Program-made: the position numbers and the translations under genes
Notes under the pieces: generated by a model
What the model was told of the DNA's origin: nothing
Databases searched by the model: none
Seen by the model: the letters and a program-made list of their open reading frames with translations, nothing else
Source of the DNA: an uncultured Marinicella sp.
Lineage (GTDB): Bacteria; Pseudomonadota; Gammaproteobacteria; Xanthomonadales; Marinicellaceae
Assembly: GCA_938008005.1 (NCBI GenBank)
Contig: CALLLZ010000013.1
Coordinates: 1-8,291, forward strand
Length of the DNA: 8,291 bases
Direction: 5' to 3'
Part shown: positions 1 to 7,005 of the stretch, one piece after another
Position numbering within the stretch: position 1 is the stretch's first letter
How the letters are laid out: every line of letters begins with the position of its first letter

Positions 1-890
1 TATTAGAATCTTTCAGGCATGTATTGTTAAATGACCAAATAGACCCTGCATTGGTTGCTGAAGCCATTACTTTGCCAGCACTGAAATCTATGCAACTGTC
101 ATTGTCAAATGTAGATATTTTGCAGTTAAATGCTGCCAAAAAATGGTTGGTAGGCGTGTTAGTGAAAAATTTTCAAGTGGAACTTTTATCTGTTTACAAT
201 CAAAATTTCTCAACCGATTCCTACCAAGTCAATGCGGCACAAGTAGGAAAAAGAAGCTTAAAGAATCGTTGCCTATGGTATTTGTTGCAACAAAACAGTG
301 ATAAAGGATTAGAGCGTAAAGGCTATCAAGAAATGGCACAGTTGGCAAAACAACAGTACCAACAAGCTGATAATTACACTGACAGGGTTATGGCTCTGAC
401 ACTACTCACTCATCAGCAAATTGATGGTTACGAAGATTTGTTGGGCGAATACTTTACTCAATGGCAAGATAATACGCTGGTAGTTAATAAGTGGTTATCG
501 ATTCAAGCCACTATTCCTAGTGATGAGACATTAGATCGGGTTAAACAATTAATGGAATTACCCGTGTTCTCGATGCAGAATCCCAATGTAGTCAGAAGTT
601 TAATAGGCGCATTTTGTAGCAGTAACGTTACTCAGTTTCATGCTAAAGATGGGAGTGGTTATGAATTTTTGGCTGACCAAGTAATTGCTTTGGATCCTAT
701 TAACCCTCAAATCGCAGCGCGTTTAGTCGGTTTATTTAATGATTTTCAAGTGTACAAGAACAGTATACAAGACAAAATGATTGCTCAACTCAATCGCATT
801 CATGCAGTACCTTCACTATCATCTAATGTATTTGAGATAGTCGATCGTGGAATAAAATTAAGTGTACAAGTGAATGATGAAAATCGATGA
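1..890 (+). CDS. pepN: Aminopeptidase N, C-terminal part (5' end outside window)
   Basis: Cytoplasmic zinc metallo-aminopeptidase of the M1 family that removes N-terminal residues from peptides. Only the C-terminal helical (ARM-like) domain is present. The reading frame is open from the left edge, with its first whole codon at base 3, so the gene enters from outside and the internal TTG at 24 is not a start. The visible peptide begins with a segment reading ESFRHVLLNDQIDPALVAEA, which closely resembles the E. coli PepN stretch around FRHVLLDEKIDPALAAEILTLPS as I recall it. Near the end it carries the family signature SMQNPNVVRSLIGAF, followed by FHAKDGSGYEFL and NPQIAARL, all in the PepN order. 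The HExxH zinc site and GAMEN motif lie upstream and cannot be checked. It ends with TGA at 888-890. No clear terminator hairpin follows, so read-through towards oxyR is possible. Identity is based on remembered family sequence. Confidence 0.93.
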   Translation, partial: LESFRHVLLNDQIDPALVAEAITLPALKSMQLSLSNVDILQLNAAKKWLVGVLVKNFQVELLSVYNQNFSTDSYQVNAAQVGKRSLKNRCLWYLLQQNSDKGLERKGYQEMAQLAKQQYQQADNYTDRVMALTLLTHQQIDGYEDLLGEYFTQWQDNTLVVNKWLSIQATIPSDETLDRVKQLMELPVFSMQNPNVVRSLIGAFCSSNVTQFHAKDGSGYEFLADQVIALDPINPQIAARLVGLFNDFQVYKNSIQDKMIAQLNRIHAVPSLSSNVFEIVDRGIKLSVQVNDENR

Positions 891-934
891 ATGACCTGAT
901 TTGAACACTTATTTGGGCTTTGTAGGCTTGTAAT

Positions 935-1012
935 TGTCAAAATACCCGAAGCTGAGATTGTGTTATTGAGGAAAACGGATAAAATTAATCCAATGTCAAA
1001 ATTTGTCAATAA
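935..1012 (+). repeat. Three TGTCAA-type direct repeats before oxyR
   Basis: The 9-mer TGTCAAAAT occurs at 935-943 and again at 994-1002, and a third copy, TGTCAATAA, lies at 1004-1012. The last two copies start exactly 10 bp apart, about one helical turn, and end five bases before the preferred oxyR ATG. The spacing would suit tandem binding by a regulator, but the repeats are short and AT-rich, so chance is a real alternative. Confidence 0.35.
958..985 (+). promoter_or_regulatory. Candidate oxyR promoter
   Basis: The 127-bp gap between the pepN stop and the oxyR ATG is AT-rich and contains a TAAAAT box (980-985), five of six matches to the -10 consensus. A poor -35 match, TTGTGT (958-963), lies 16 bp upstream. 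Transcription would begin near 992, leaving a leader of about 25 nt. I see no clear four-part OxyR-type ATAG/CTAT operator, so autoregulation is not supported from sequence alone. This is a weak call by eye. Confidence 0.25.
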
Positions 1013-1017
1013 CTATC

Positions 1018-1929
1018 ATGCATTTTCCTACCATAAAACAACTTAAATACTTTAACGCGCTAATAGAGCACAACCATTTTGGTAAAGCTGCTGAAAGTTG
1101 TTTTGTTTCTCAGTCGGCCTTCAGCGTAGCCATCAAAGAGTTAGAGAATGCATTAGGTGGTCGTTTGGTGGACCGAACCAACAAAAGCGTAACAGTTACT
1201 AACTTGGGCCGAGAAATATATCAGCAATCTTTGGCAGTAATGGTCGAAATGAAAAAAATGCTGGATATGGCACAAGGTAATTTATTGCCTTTGTCAGGTC
1301 AATTGTCGGTAGGGATGATTCCTACCATCGGCCCTTTTGTGATGCCAGCTTTGTTACCTGAATTGAGTCACAGTTATCCCGATTTAGATTTGGAAATTCA
1401 CGAAGGTAAATCTGCAGATATATATGACCAATTAATGCGTGGTCAATTAGATGTCATACTATTGGCACTGCCTTACGAAATGCGCAGTGTAGAAACGTTA
1501 ACTTTATTCAAAGATCGTTTCAGATTGATCAGTTCTGTTAATAATCAATGGCTAAAAGGCAGAAAATTTAATATTGACGATGTGGGTGATGGATCCGTTT
1601 TATTATTGGATGATGGTCATTGTTTGAGGGATCATGCCATCAGTGCATGCCACATTAAACACGTAGATAAAGTCAGTCATTTTACTGCCAGCAGTTTATT
1701 GACTTTGGTGGAAATGGTAAAACAAGACTTGGGAGTCAGTTTTATTCCTGAAATGGCACTGACATTACCCTTGTTCAGTAGTGAAGAGGTTAAAGTAGAT
1801 GCTTTAGAATTTGACGCTTTTCGTGAAATTGGGTTGGCATGGCGAAAAGGAAGTACCAGAGCCAAAGAATTTAAGATGTTAGGAGACAGTTTAATTGATT
1901 CGGTTAAGGGGAAGATTAAATTGTATTAA
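1018..1929 (+). CDS. oxyR: OxyR, peroxide-sensing LysR-type regulator
   Basis: Cytoplasmic transcription factor of the LysR family that senses hydrogen peroxide by forming a disulfide and then activates antioxidant genes. The protein is 303 aa from the ATG at 1018 (E. coli OxyR is 305). Residues about 1-60 hold the winged helix-turn-helix (FGKAAESCFVSQSAFSVAIKEL at about 21-42), followed by a linker helix and a periplasmic-binding-protein-like sensor domain from about 87. The key evidence is the redox motif DGHCLRDHAISAC, with cysteines at 202 and 211 (codons 1621 and 1648). Their nine-residue spacing equals that of E. coli Cys199/Cys208. GMIPTIGPFVMPALLPEL and LGVSFIPEMAL also fit the OxyR group. 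An in-frame TTG at 1003 would add five residues; ATG 1018 is preferred because the protein then starts where relatives do. Neither start has a good Shine-Dalgarno sequence. Targets are not visible here. Confidence 0.93.
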   Translation: MHFPTIKQLKYFNALIEHNHFGKAAESCFVSQSAFSVAIKELENALGGRLVDRTNKSVTVTNLGREIYQQSLAVMVEMKKMLDMAQGNLLPLSGQLSVGMIPTIGPFVMPALLPELSHSYPDLDLEIHEGKSADIYDQLMRGQLDVILLALPYEMRSVETLTLFKDRFRLISSVNNQWLKGRKFNIDDVGDGSVLLLDDGHCLRDHAISACHIKHVDKVSHFTASSLLTLVEMVKQDLGVSFIPEMALTLPLFSSEEVKVDALEFDAFREIGLAWRKGSTRAKEFKMLGDSLIDSVKGKIKLY

Positions 1930-1942
1930 TGATAACCCGCAG

Positions 1943-1967
1943 ACTGGGTTACAATACATAACCCAGT
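1943..1967. terminator. Hairpin between convergent oxyR and adaptor gene
   Basis: ACTGGGTTA (1943-1951) and TAACCCAGT (1959-1967) form a perfect 9-bp stem with a 7-base loop, 13 bp past the oxyR stop and 12 bp past the stop of the leftward adaptor gene. This is the classic place for a bidirectional terminator. Neither strand has a proper U-tract after the stem, so it may act as a weak terminator or as a 3'-end stabiliser instead. A third arm, TAACCC at 1933-1938, can pair with GGGTTA (1946-1951) to form a competing, shorter hairpin. Confidence 0.6.
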
Positions 1968-1979
1968 GAAATAACAAAA

Positions 1980-3044
1980 TTATTCTGATTCAGAGCTCAT
2001 AGATTGCACGGTTTGTTTATCACGTAAGCGCTCATTTCCGCGAATCACCACTTGATCTTGCGGTTTTATATCACCTTCAATGGCAATCATCAAACCTTGT
2101 GCGATACCGGTAGTGACATCAACCTTATGTGCTACGTCATCTTTGATTACAAATACAAAAGCGCCTTGACGACGTAATACCAAAGCATCACGTGGTACAG
2201 CAATTACTTGTTCAGGTAGTGTTTCTGGAACCAGTAACTGGATGGGTTCTCCTGGTAATAGGTCACCTGCCAAGTCTTTCAGATGAACTTGAATTTGTCT
2301 GCTGTTAGAGGTCGCTGCTGGAATAAATCTTTCGACTTCCGCTAGATGTTGGTTGCCAGCTTGATCAATGTATTGCCACTTTTGACCTGCTTTTACCACT
2401 GATTTAAGTCTAAAAGGCACTTGTGCCACAATTTCTGTGGCATCAGAGGACATGATGGTTAAAAAGTCTTGTCCAGCATTGATAAACTGACCTGGCTGTG
2501 CAAGTTGTTCTGTGACAAATGCTTTAAAAGGGGCTTTTGGAGTTAGTTTTTCAATGTCATTTTTTAACTGGTCAGATCTGGATTTAGCTTGGGCTAAATC
2601 AGCGGTTGCCGCTCGCAAGTCAGCCTTGTTCTTATCTAAAGCTGTTTTGGATGTCAGGTTTTTAGTATCTAGGGAACTCAATCTGATTGATTCAGATTTT
2701 AAAAAGTCAACTTGAGCTTGTTGGCTGGTGATGGCATTTTTAAGTTCGTTCATGCGTAAAGCATATTCCTCATCAGCAATTAAACCCAATGCTTCATCTT
2801 GTTCAGCTATTTGGCCTATGGTGGCGATTTCAATAACTCTGCCTCTGGATTCGGCTTTAATGGTGGTAATGAATTTGGCTTTTGAGTAAGCCGCTACTGC
2901 ACGAGTTGGGGCCATTGAAACTGATACAGCTTCAACAGTTTTGACCATCGCAGGTGGTGGTCCAGCGGGTTGAGTTTTGGCTTGATTTGAGAACTGGGCT
3001 AAAGTAATGAGGGTAACTAAAGCTAATAATTTAAGCGGTTGCAA
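1980..3044 (-). CDS. RND efflux periplasmic adaptor (membrane fusion protein, HlyD/AcrA family)
   Basis: Periplasmic adaptor that would link the RND pump encoded just upstream to an outer-membrane channel. The 354-aa product opens with a likely Sec signal peptide (residues 1-22, hydrophobic LLALVTLITLA, possible cleavage after SNQA). It has no lipobox cysteine, so it is probably not a lipoprotein. Domain order is typical: first lipoyl half at about 59-92 (ESRGRVIEI), a charged alpha-helical hairpin at about 95-168, second lipoyl half at about 169-198 (APFKAFVTEQLAQPGQFI), a beta-barrel at about 203-275, and a membrane-proximal domain at about 280-345 (VPRDALVLRRQGAFVFVI). The start is TTG at 3044, backed by AGGAG seven bases upstream and by the signal peptide; the next Met, residue 33, would remove the export signal. 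The gene overlaps the pump gene by 14 bp. Substrate unknown. Confidence 0.9.
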   Translation of the reverse strand: MQPLKLLALVTLITLAQFSNQAKTQPAGPPPAMVKTVEAVSVSMAPTRAVAAYSKAKFITTIKAESRGRVIEIATIGQIAEQDEALGLIADEEYALRMNELKNAITSQQAQVDFLKSESIRLSSLDTKNLTSKTALDKNKADLRAATADLAQAKSRSDQLKNDIEKLTPKAPFKAFVTEQLAQPGQFINAGQDFLTIMSSDATEIVAQVPFRLKSVVKAGQKWQYIDQAGNQHLAEVERFIPAATSNSRQIQVHLKDLAGDLLPGEPIQLLVPETLPEQVIAVPRDALVLRRQGAFVFVIKDDVAHKVDVTTGIAQGLMIAIEGDIKPQDQVVIRGNERLRDKQTVQSMSSESE

Positions 3045-6000
3045 GGTTCTGCTCCTGTTTGTTGTTTCCTGTGAGTTTCAAAAGACTTGGTAATAATACC
3101 AAAGTAAATAGAGTGCTGATAAGCATGCCACCGACAATAACAGCAGCCAAGCCACGATAAAGCTCAGTACCAGAGCCTGGCATTAACAACAGCGGTAACA
3201 TGCCAAAAATACTGGTGAAGGTACTCATGAATATAGGCCGGAGACGCAGACGAACAGCATTAGAAACAGCTTCCAAAGTGGTCATGCCTATTTTTTCACC
3301 ATCACGTGCACGTAAAACCAATAGAATGGCATTATTAACCACCAATCCCAATAAAATAACAAAGCCTATCATGGTTAATAAATCCATGGATTGACTAGAG
3401 CCTCCGAATGTTCTTAAGACCCAATCCAATAGGCGCAAGCCTAATATGCCGCCCACAGTTGCCATGGGGAGGGTGGTAACGACCAACAAAGCATCTTTAA
3501 ATGACTGAAACATCGCGCTGATTAATAAATACAAAATAACAATGGCCAATAAAAATGAACCTGACAAACTAGATAATGCCGAGTCTAAGGCTTCGGCCGT
3601 ACCTCGGTATGAGACACTGCTACCTTCGGGTAAACGTTCAATGATAAATGGCGTTAATTCTTTTTTCAAAAGTGTTATGGCAGTTTCTAATGGCATGTTT
3701 GTTGGTGGTGTGACTTGTAAGGTCAGTGTCCTGGCGCGATCTACACGTAAAATTTGTGTGGGCCCTGCCGTTCTTTTGATAAACGTTAACTCATCCAAAG
3801 GCACAACATCTCCATTGGCAGTGTAGAGTGGTGTAGCTGCTAAATCTTCAGGTGTTTGCCAGTGCTCTGCCCTGAGTACCACGTTCATGCGCTTGTTGCC
3901 ATCAAAATACTCGCCCACAAATGCGCCAGTGCCTAATGAACGTAACACAGTATTCAATTGATTTCGAGACCAGCCTGCTTCAGAAATGGCGCGATCATTG
4001 GGTTTTATGTTGATTTCCGGTGCACCTAATTCCAAACCTGGTGTGGTGTTGAGCCGGACTTGAGGTATTAACTCGCCAACCTTGTCGTAAGCCAATTGGC
4101 CAACGGTTAAAAGCTCATCAAAATTCTCGGTTTGGATATCAACATTGATGCTGCGGCCAGTTCTAGAGCCATTTCCAAATACACCTCGTCTACCTGCAAA
4201 ACCTCTGGTATCAGGCATGCCAGTTAGAATCTCGAAATTGACAATATTCAACATGGTTTCCATATCTTCAGGGTTTTCCATTCTAAAACCCATAAAGCCA
4301 CCACCACCAAATACACCAAAAAAATAACTGGCTATCTTCGGTGACTTGCTGCCATCATAATAAGGTTTTAAACGATCAGCTACAACACTTGCCAGTTCAT
4401 CTTTAGCCACTGAATAAGACATACCAGGTGGTGCTTGTACACCTCCAAAGCCGAAATTTCTTTTTCCTTCTGGCAAATAATCTGCTGGTGGCTTGAGCAT
4501 ATAAGCCAATGCGATTGGTATCAATATTAAACCAGCTATCCAACTGATTTGTTGCGTGCGGGTGCGGGTTAAGCCATCCAAAAAGTTAGTGATCTTTCGC
4601 CACATGCCCGAATGTTTGTCACTGAAGTCATCACGGTGTATGAATTTAACTGTTGCAGCTGGTAGGACTGTTATAGCAACGATCAATGAAAAGATAACCG
4701 AAATTGAAATGGTTAATGCCAAATCTGTGAATAACTGCCCTGCTTCATCCTTGAGAAAAACCACAGGCAAAAATATGGCCACAGTGGTGGCTGTGGATGC
4801 CAGTAAAGCCCCCCAAACTTGTTGTGAACCTATCTTAGCAGCTTCATCTGCAGACTTGCCCATTTCTCTGTGCCTGACGATATTCTCTAAGACCACTATC
4901 GCAGCATCCAATACCATCCCTGTGGCGAAAGCCAAACCTGCCAGAGAAATGATATTCAAGGTACGTCCAAAGGCATCCAACATAATGAAGGCGCCCATCA
5001 AACAAATAGGGATAGATACCGCAACAATGAGAGCTGGTGTGGTTTTGCGTAAGAAAGCCCATAAAATAAATATCGCTAACAGCATACCCAATATCAAGTT
5101 ATTACGGACCATATCTACTGAACCATTGGTGTAAATGGATTCATCATACACCTGGCTGATTCTTAATCCAGCTTGGTCCAAAACAGTTTCTTGTAAGTCA
5201 GATACTTTGAGTTTAATGTCATCCATCAAATCTAGTAAGTTAACTCCGGCTTCAGGAATGATGTTAGCCGCAATTGATGGGCCGCCATTTTGTAGAATCA
5301 AACCACTTGGATCTTGTAAGACGACATCAATTTCAGCAATGTCTTTTAAGTAAATGGGCCTGCCTTCACGCCAATCAACCACATAGTCTGATAATGCTTG
5401 ATAATCATATTTACTTTCAAAACGCATGGTATATTTACGTTTGCCTACATCCTTAGTGCCCATTGACGTATTGTTGAAATTACCACCAACAGCTCCTAGT
5501 TGAGTCAAGTCGACACCCAATGCCGCTGCCTGATATGGATCGTAACTGATACGGACTTCATAAGCCCGGCCTCCAAAGGAATTGGCCGATGAAACGCCAT
5601 TGATTTGTTCTAACTTAGGTAGTACATTGTCGTTAATAAAATCTTGATAAGTCACAATTGCTCGATCATTATCTTCTGTTGGTCTAATCGCAAACCAGGC
5701 GATGGCATTGCCAAAATTACGGCCACCAATTTGTAACGTGGGTTCATTGGCATCAACAGGGTATGAAGGTACTTGATTCAAGCGATTGATGACTTCAATT
5801 AATGAGCGTTGCATATCAACATCAGCATCGAACTCCATATCAATACTGGCAGATGAATAGCTGGCAGTGGCTGACAGTCTTTCTACACCTGGCATGCCAC
5901 GAAAAACATTTTCTTGTAACTCCAATATTTCAGATTCGACTTCCTCAGGTGCTGCACCTGGCCAATTGGTAGAAATGTTGATGGTGGGTCTTTCAACATT

Positions 6001-6114
6001 AGGGGCCATTTGAATCGGTAAACGATTCAAACTGATGAACCCAAATATGGCAATCAGGATAATGGCAACCATAACGGCTACTCGGTTTGATAATGAGGCT
6101 TCGGTTAATTTCAC
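3031..6114 (-). CDS. RND efflux transporter permease (HAE1-like, AcrB superfamily)
   Basis: Inner-membrane pump expected to export substrates using the proton gradient, as a trimer with the adaptor downstream. At 1027 aa it has normal RND length and the duplicated layout: TM1 at about 13-29, a periplasmic porter half (30-337), TM2-TM6 at about 338-486, TM7 at about 523-540, a second porter half (541-852), then TM8-TM12 to about 1012. Family signatures include LPIQMAPNVERPTI, WPGAAPEEVE, GMVLDAAIVVLENI (TM4), GLVVNNAILLV (TM10) and RLRLRPIFMS (TM11). TM4 keeps one acidic relay residue (Asp403) but has Ala404 where AcrB has Asp408, and TM10 has Asn927 in place of Lys940. Two glycine-rich loops (about 599-610 and 638-650) lie in the second porter half. 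The start is GTG at 6114; an in-frame TAA only three codons upstream leaves no earlier start, and the next Met is inside TM1. No Shine-Dalgarno is visible. Substrate unknown. Confidence 0.93.
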   Translation of the reverse strand: MKLTEASLSNRVAVMVAIILIAIFGFISLNRLPIQMAPNVERPTINISTNWPGAAPEEVESEILELQENVFRGMPGVERLSATASYSSASIDMEFDADVDMQRSLIEVINRLNQVPSYPVDANEPTLQIGGRNFGNAIAWFAIRPTEDNDRAIVTYQDFINDNVLPKLEQINGVSSANSFGGRAYEVRISYDPYQAAALGVDLTQLGAVGGNFNNTSMGTKDVGKRKYTMRFESKYDYQALSDYVVDWREGRPIYLKDIAEIDVVLQDPSGLILQNGGPSIAANIIPEAGVNLLDLMDDIKLKVSDLQETVLDQAGLRISQVYDESIYTNGSVDMVRNNLILGMLLAIFILWAFLRKTTPALIVAVSIPICLMGAFIMLDAFGRTLNIISLAGLAFATGMVLDAAIVVLENIVRHREMGKSADEAAKIGSQQVWGALLASTATTVAIFLPVVFLKDEAGQLFTDLALTISISVIFSLIVAITVLPAATVKFIHRDDFSDKHSGMWRKITNFLDGLTRTRTQQISWIAGLILIPIALAYMLKPPADYLPEGKRNFGFGGVQAPPGMSYSVAKDELASVVADRLKPYYDGSKSPKIASYFFGVFGGGGFMGFRMENPEDMETMLNIVNFEILTGMPDTRGFAGRRGVFGNGSRTGRSINVDIQTENFDELLTVGQLAYDKVGELIPQVRLNTTPGLELGAPEINIKPNDRAISEAGWSRNQLNTVLRSLGTGAFVGEYFDGNKRMNVVLRAEHWQTPEDLAATPLYTANGDVVPLDELTFIKRTAGPTQILRVDRARTLTLQVTPPTNMPLETAITLLKKELTPFIIERLPEGSSVSYRGTAEALDSALSSLSGSFLLAIVILYLLISAMFQSFKDALLVVTTLPMATVGGILGLRLLDWVLRTFGGSSQSMDLLTMIGFVILLGLVVNNAILLVLRARDGEKIGMTTLEAVSNAVRLRLRPIFMSTFTSIFGMLPLLLMPGSGTELYRGLAAVIVGGMLISTLFTLVLLPSLLKLTGNNKQEQNLATA
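3052..3056 (-). promoter_or_regulatory. Strong ribosome binding site that fixes the adaptor TTG start
   Basis: On the - strand AGGAG lies seven bases before the TTG at 3044-3042. It is embedded in the last codons of the pump gene (the Gln-Glu-Gln codons near its C-terminus). This is the clearest Shine-Dalgarno sequence in the window and supports TTG as the true start and translational coupling between pump and adaptor. Confidence 0.75.
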
Positions 6115-6146
6115 AAGATATTAAGCGCTGAAAAGTATAAAGGGGA

Positions 6147-6176
6147 ATTTTAACAACAGTGCCTGTACATTGTCTG
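6147..6176 (-). promoter_or_regulatory. Candidate promoter of the RND operon
   Basis: In the 71-bp gap between pgeF and the pump, the - strand carries CAGACA (6176-6171, four of six -35 matches) and TAAAAT (6152-6147, five of six -10 matches), separated by 18 bp. Transcription would start near 6140, giving a leader of about 26 nt. A second -10-like box, TATACT (6139-6134), has no -35 partner. No terminator is visible after pgeF, so transcription from upstream may also reach the pump. Confidence 0.28.
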
Positions 6177-6185
6177 TGCCGAAAG

Positions 6186-6908
6186 TCATTGACGTAATTG
6201 CTGTAAACTCAACCAAATCAAGCTTGCCATTCTTTTGGTGGTGTTGTTCTGTCGCCAGGAGTAATAGTTTGAGCATAAAAAAGTACATTGGTTAGTTGTA
6301 TCAATTAGTTGAATGTCTAACTCATTGAGTTGAATTTGTGCCATCAAATAAAGGTTGGCAGAACTTTTACCTGCTTTGATATCACTGAAAGCGGTGTTAC
6401 TGTTGGGGTGTTTTTTGAGGTAATGGTCTATAAATGGCTCATCCACTTCATATTGTAATTGTTGAATACAGGGGCCAAACCAAGCAAGAAGTGGGTGCTT
6501 GGAATTGATTTGATTGACGGTTTTTTTCAATATGCCAGCATATAAGCTGCGCCAACCACAATGAATCGCAGCAACAAAAGTACCCAGTTTATCGGTGAGT
6601 AATACGGGCAGGCAATCTGCTGTCATGACTGAACAGATCACACCTCTTTTTCGGGTGAAACATGCATCGGCTTGCTGTACCAGTTGAGATTTAGGTTGTT
6701 CAGTGTATTCGAGAACTTGATTGCCATGCACTTGTTGTAAAAAAATAGGTTCATGGGGTAAATTAAACTCTGCCATCAATTGATTGATGGCTTCATGTTT
6801 AGATTGATTTGGGTGTATATCAAATGACCTATATGAGCCAAGGGAATTTGTGGTTTGAACAGCCATTACATGTGCCGGTCTCTGCCAATCTTTTATCAGG
6901 TGAGTCAT
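6186..6908 (-). CDS. pgeF: PgeF/YfiH laccase-domain (DUF152) protein
   Basis: Cytoplasmic protein of the DUF152 family, variously reported as a polyphenol oxidase/laccase, a purine nucleoside phosphorylase, and (as PgeF) an editor of peptidoglycan precursors; I do not choose between these activities. The 240-aa product is close in length to E. coli YfiH (243 aa). The three metal or active-site residues are visible: His61 in LQQVHGNQV, Cys99 in MTADCLPVLL and His116 in AAIHCGWRSL. CTFLCSNYYSWRQNNTTKRMASLIWL near the end matches the family C-terminal motif. The N-terminal motif region is shortened: the usual TTRxGGVS...GxHxGD segment reads TTNSLGSYRSFDIHPN. The start chosen is ATG 6908, where relatives begin. 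The frame stays open 48 codons further, to a TTG at 7052 directly after the rluD stop, with another ATG at 7022, but that extension does not resemble the family. No candidate start has a good Shine-Dalgarno. Confidence 0.88.
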   Translation of the reverse strand: MTHLIKDWQRPAHVMAVQTTNSLGSYRSFDIHPNQSKHEAINQLMAEFNLPHEPIFLQQVHGNQVLEYTEQPKSQLVQQADACFTRKRGVICSVMTADCLPVLLTDKLGTFVAAIHCGWRSLYAGILKKTVNQINSKHPLLAWFGPCIQQLQYEVDEPFIDHYLKKHPNSNTAFSDIKAGKSSANLYLMAQIQLNELDIQLIDTTNQCTFLCSNYYSWRQNNTTKRMASLIWLSLQQLRQ

Positions 6909-6990
6909 AAAAAAAGAAGGGCCAATTGAAATAAATATGTGGAAGAGGGAGTAAAGCCACATGTATCTAGGAATTGAATAATTGACCCCT

Positions 6991-7004
6991 TCGGAATATT
7001 CCGA
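6991..7004. repeat. Perfect 14-bp palindrome, possible operator
   Basis: TCGGAATATTCCGA is its own reverse complement over all 14 bases, with no mismatches. It lies between rluD and the preferred pgeF start and overlaps the predicted +1 of the candidate pgeF promoter, which is a typical repressor operator position. As RNA it could form only a 5-bp stem with a 4-base loop and has no U-tract, so a rluD terminator is less likely. The binding protein is unknown. Confidence 0.5.
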
Positions 7005-7005
7005 T

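Noticed and set aside
1003..1017. TTG-initiated five-residue extension of OxyR
   Set aside because: The ATG at 1018 places the start where OxyR relatives begin, and no ribosome binding site favours the TTG.
993..1046. 17-codon ATG frame overlapping the oxyR start, a possible leader peptide
   Set aside because: It has no good ribosome binding site, its composition shows no attenuation logic, and its size is expected by chance.
4556..5134. 192-codon open frame on the + strand, opposite the RND pump
   Set aside because: It lies wholly antisense to strongly conserved pump sequence, its product is rich in Lys/Ser/Ala without family features, and it has no start signal. It is a shadow of the real gene, like the other shorter antisense frames in 3200-5456, 2512-2715 and 7699-8040.
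6134..6156. TTGTTA plus TATACT as the pump promoter
   Set aside because: The spacer is only 11 bp, too short for sigma-70. Another pair in the same gap has better spacing.
6909..6930. T-rich run just before the pgeF ATG as a terminator of rluD
   Set aside because: No stable hairpin precedes the run, and it abuts the preferred start codon.
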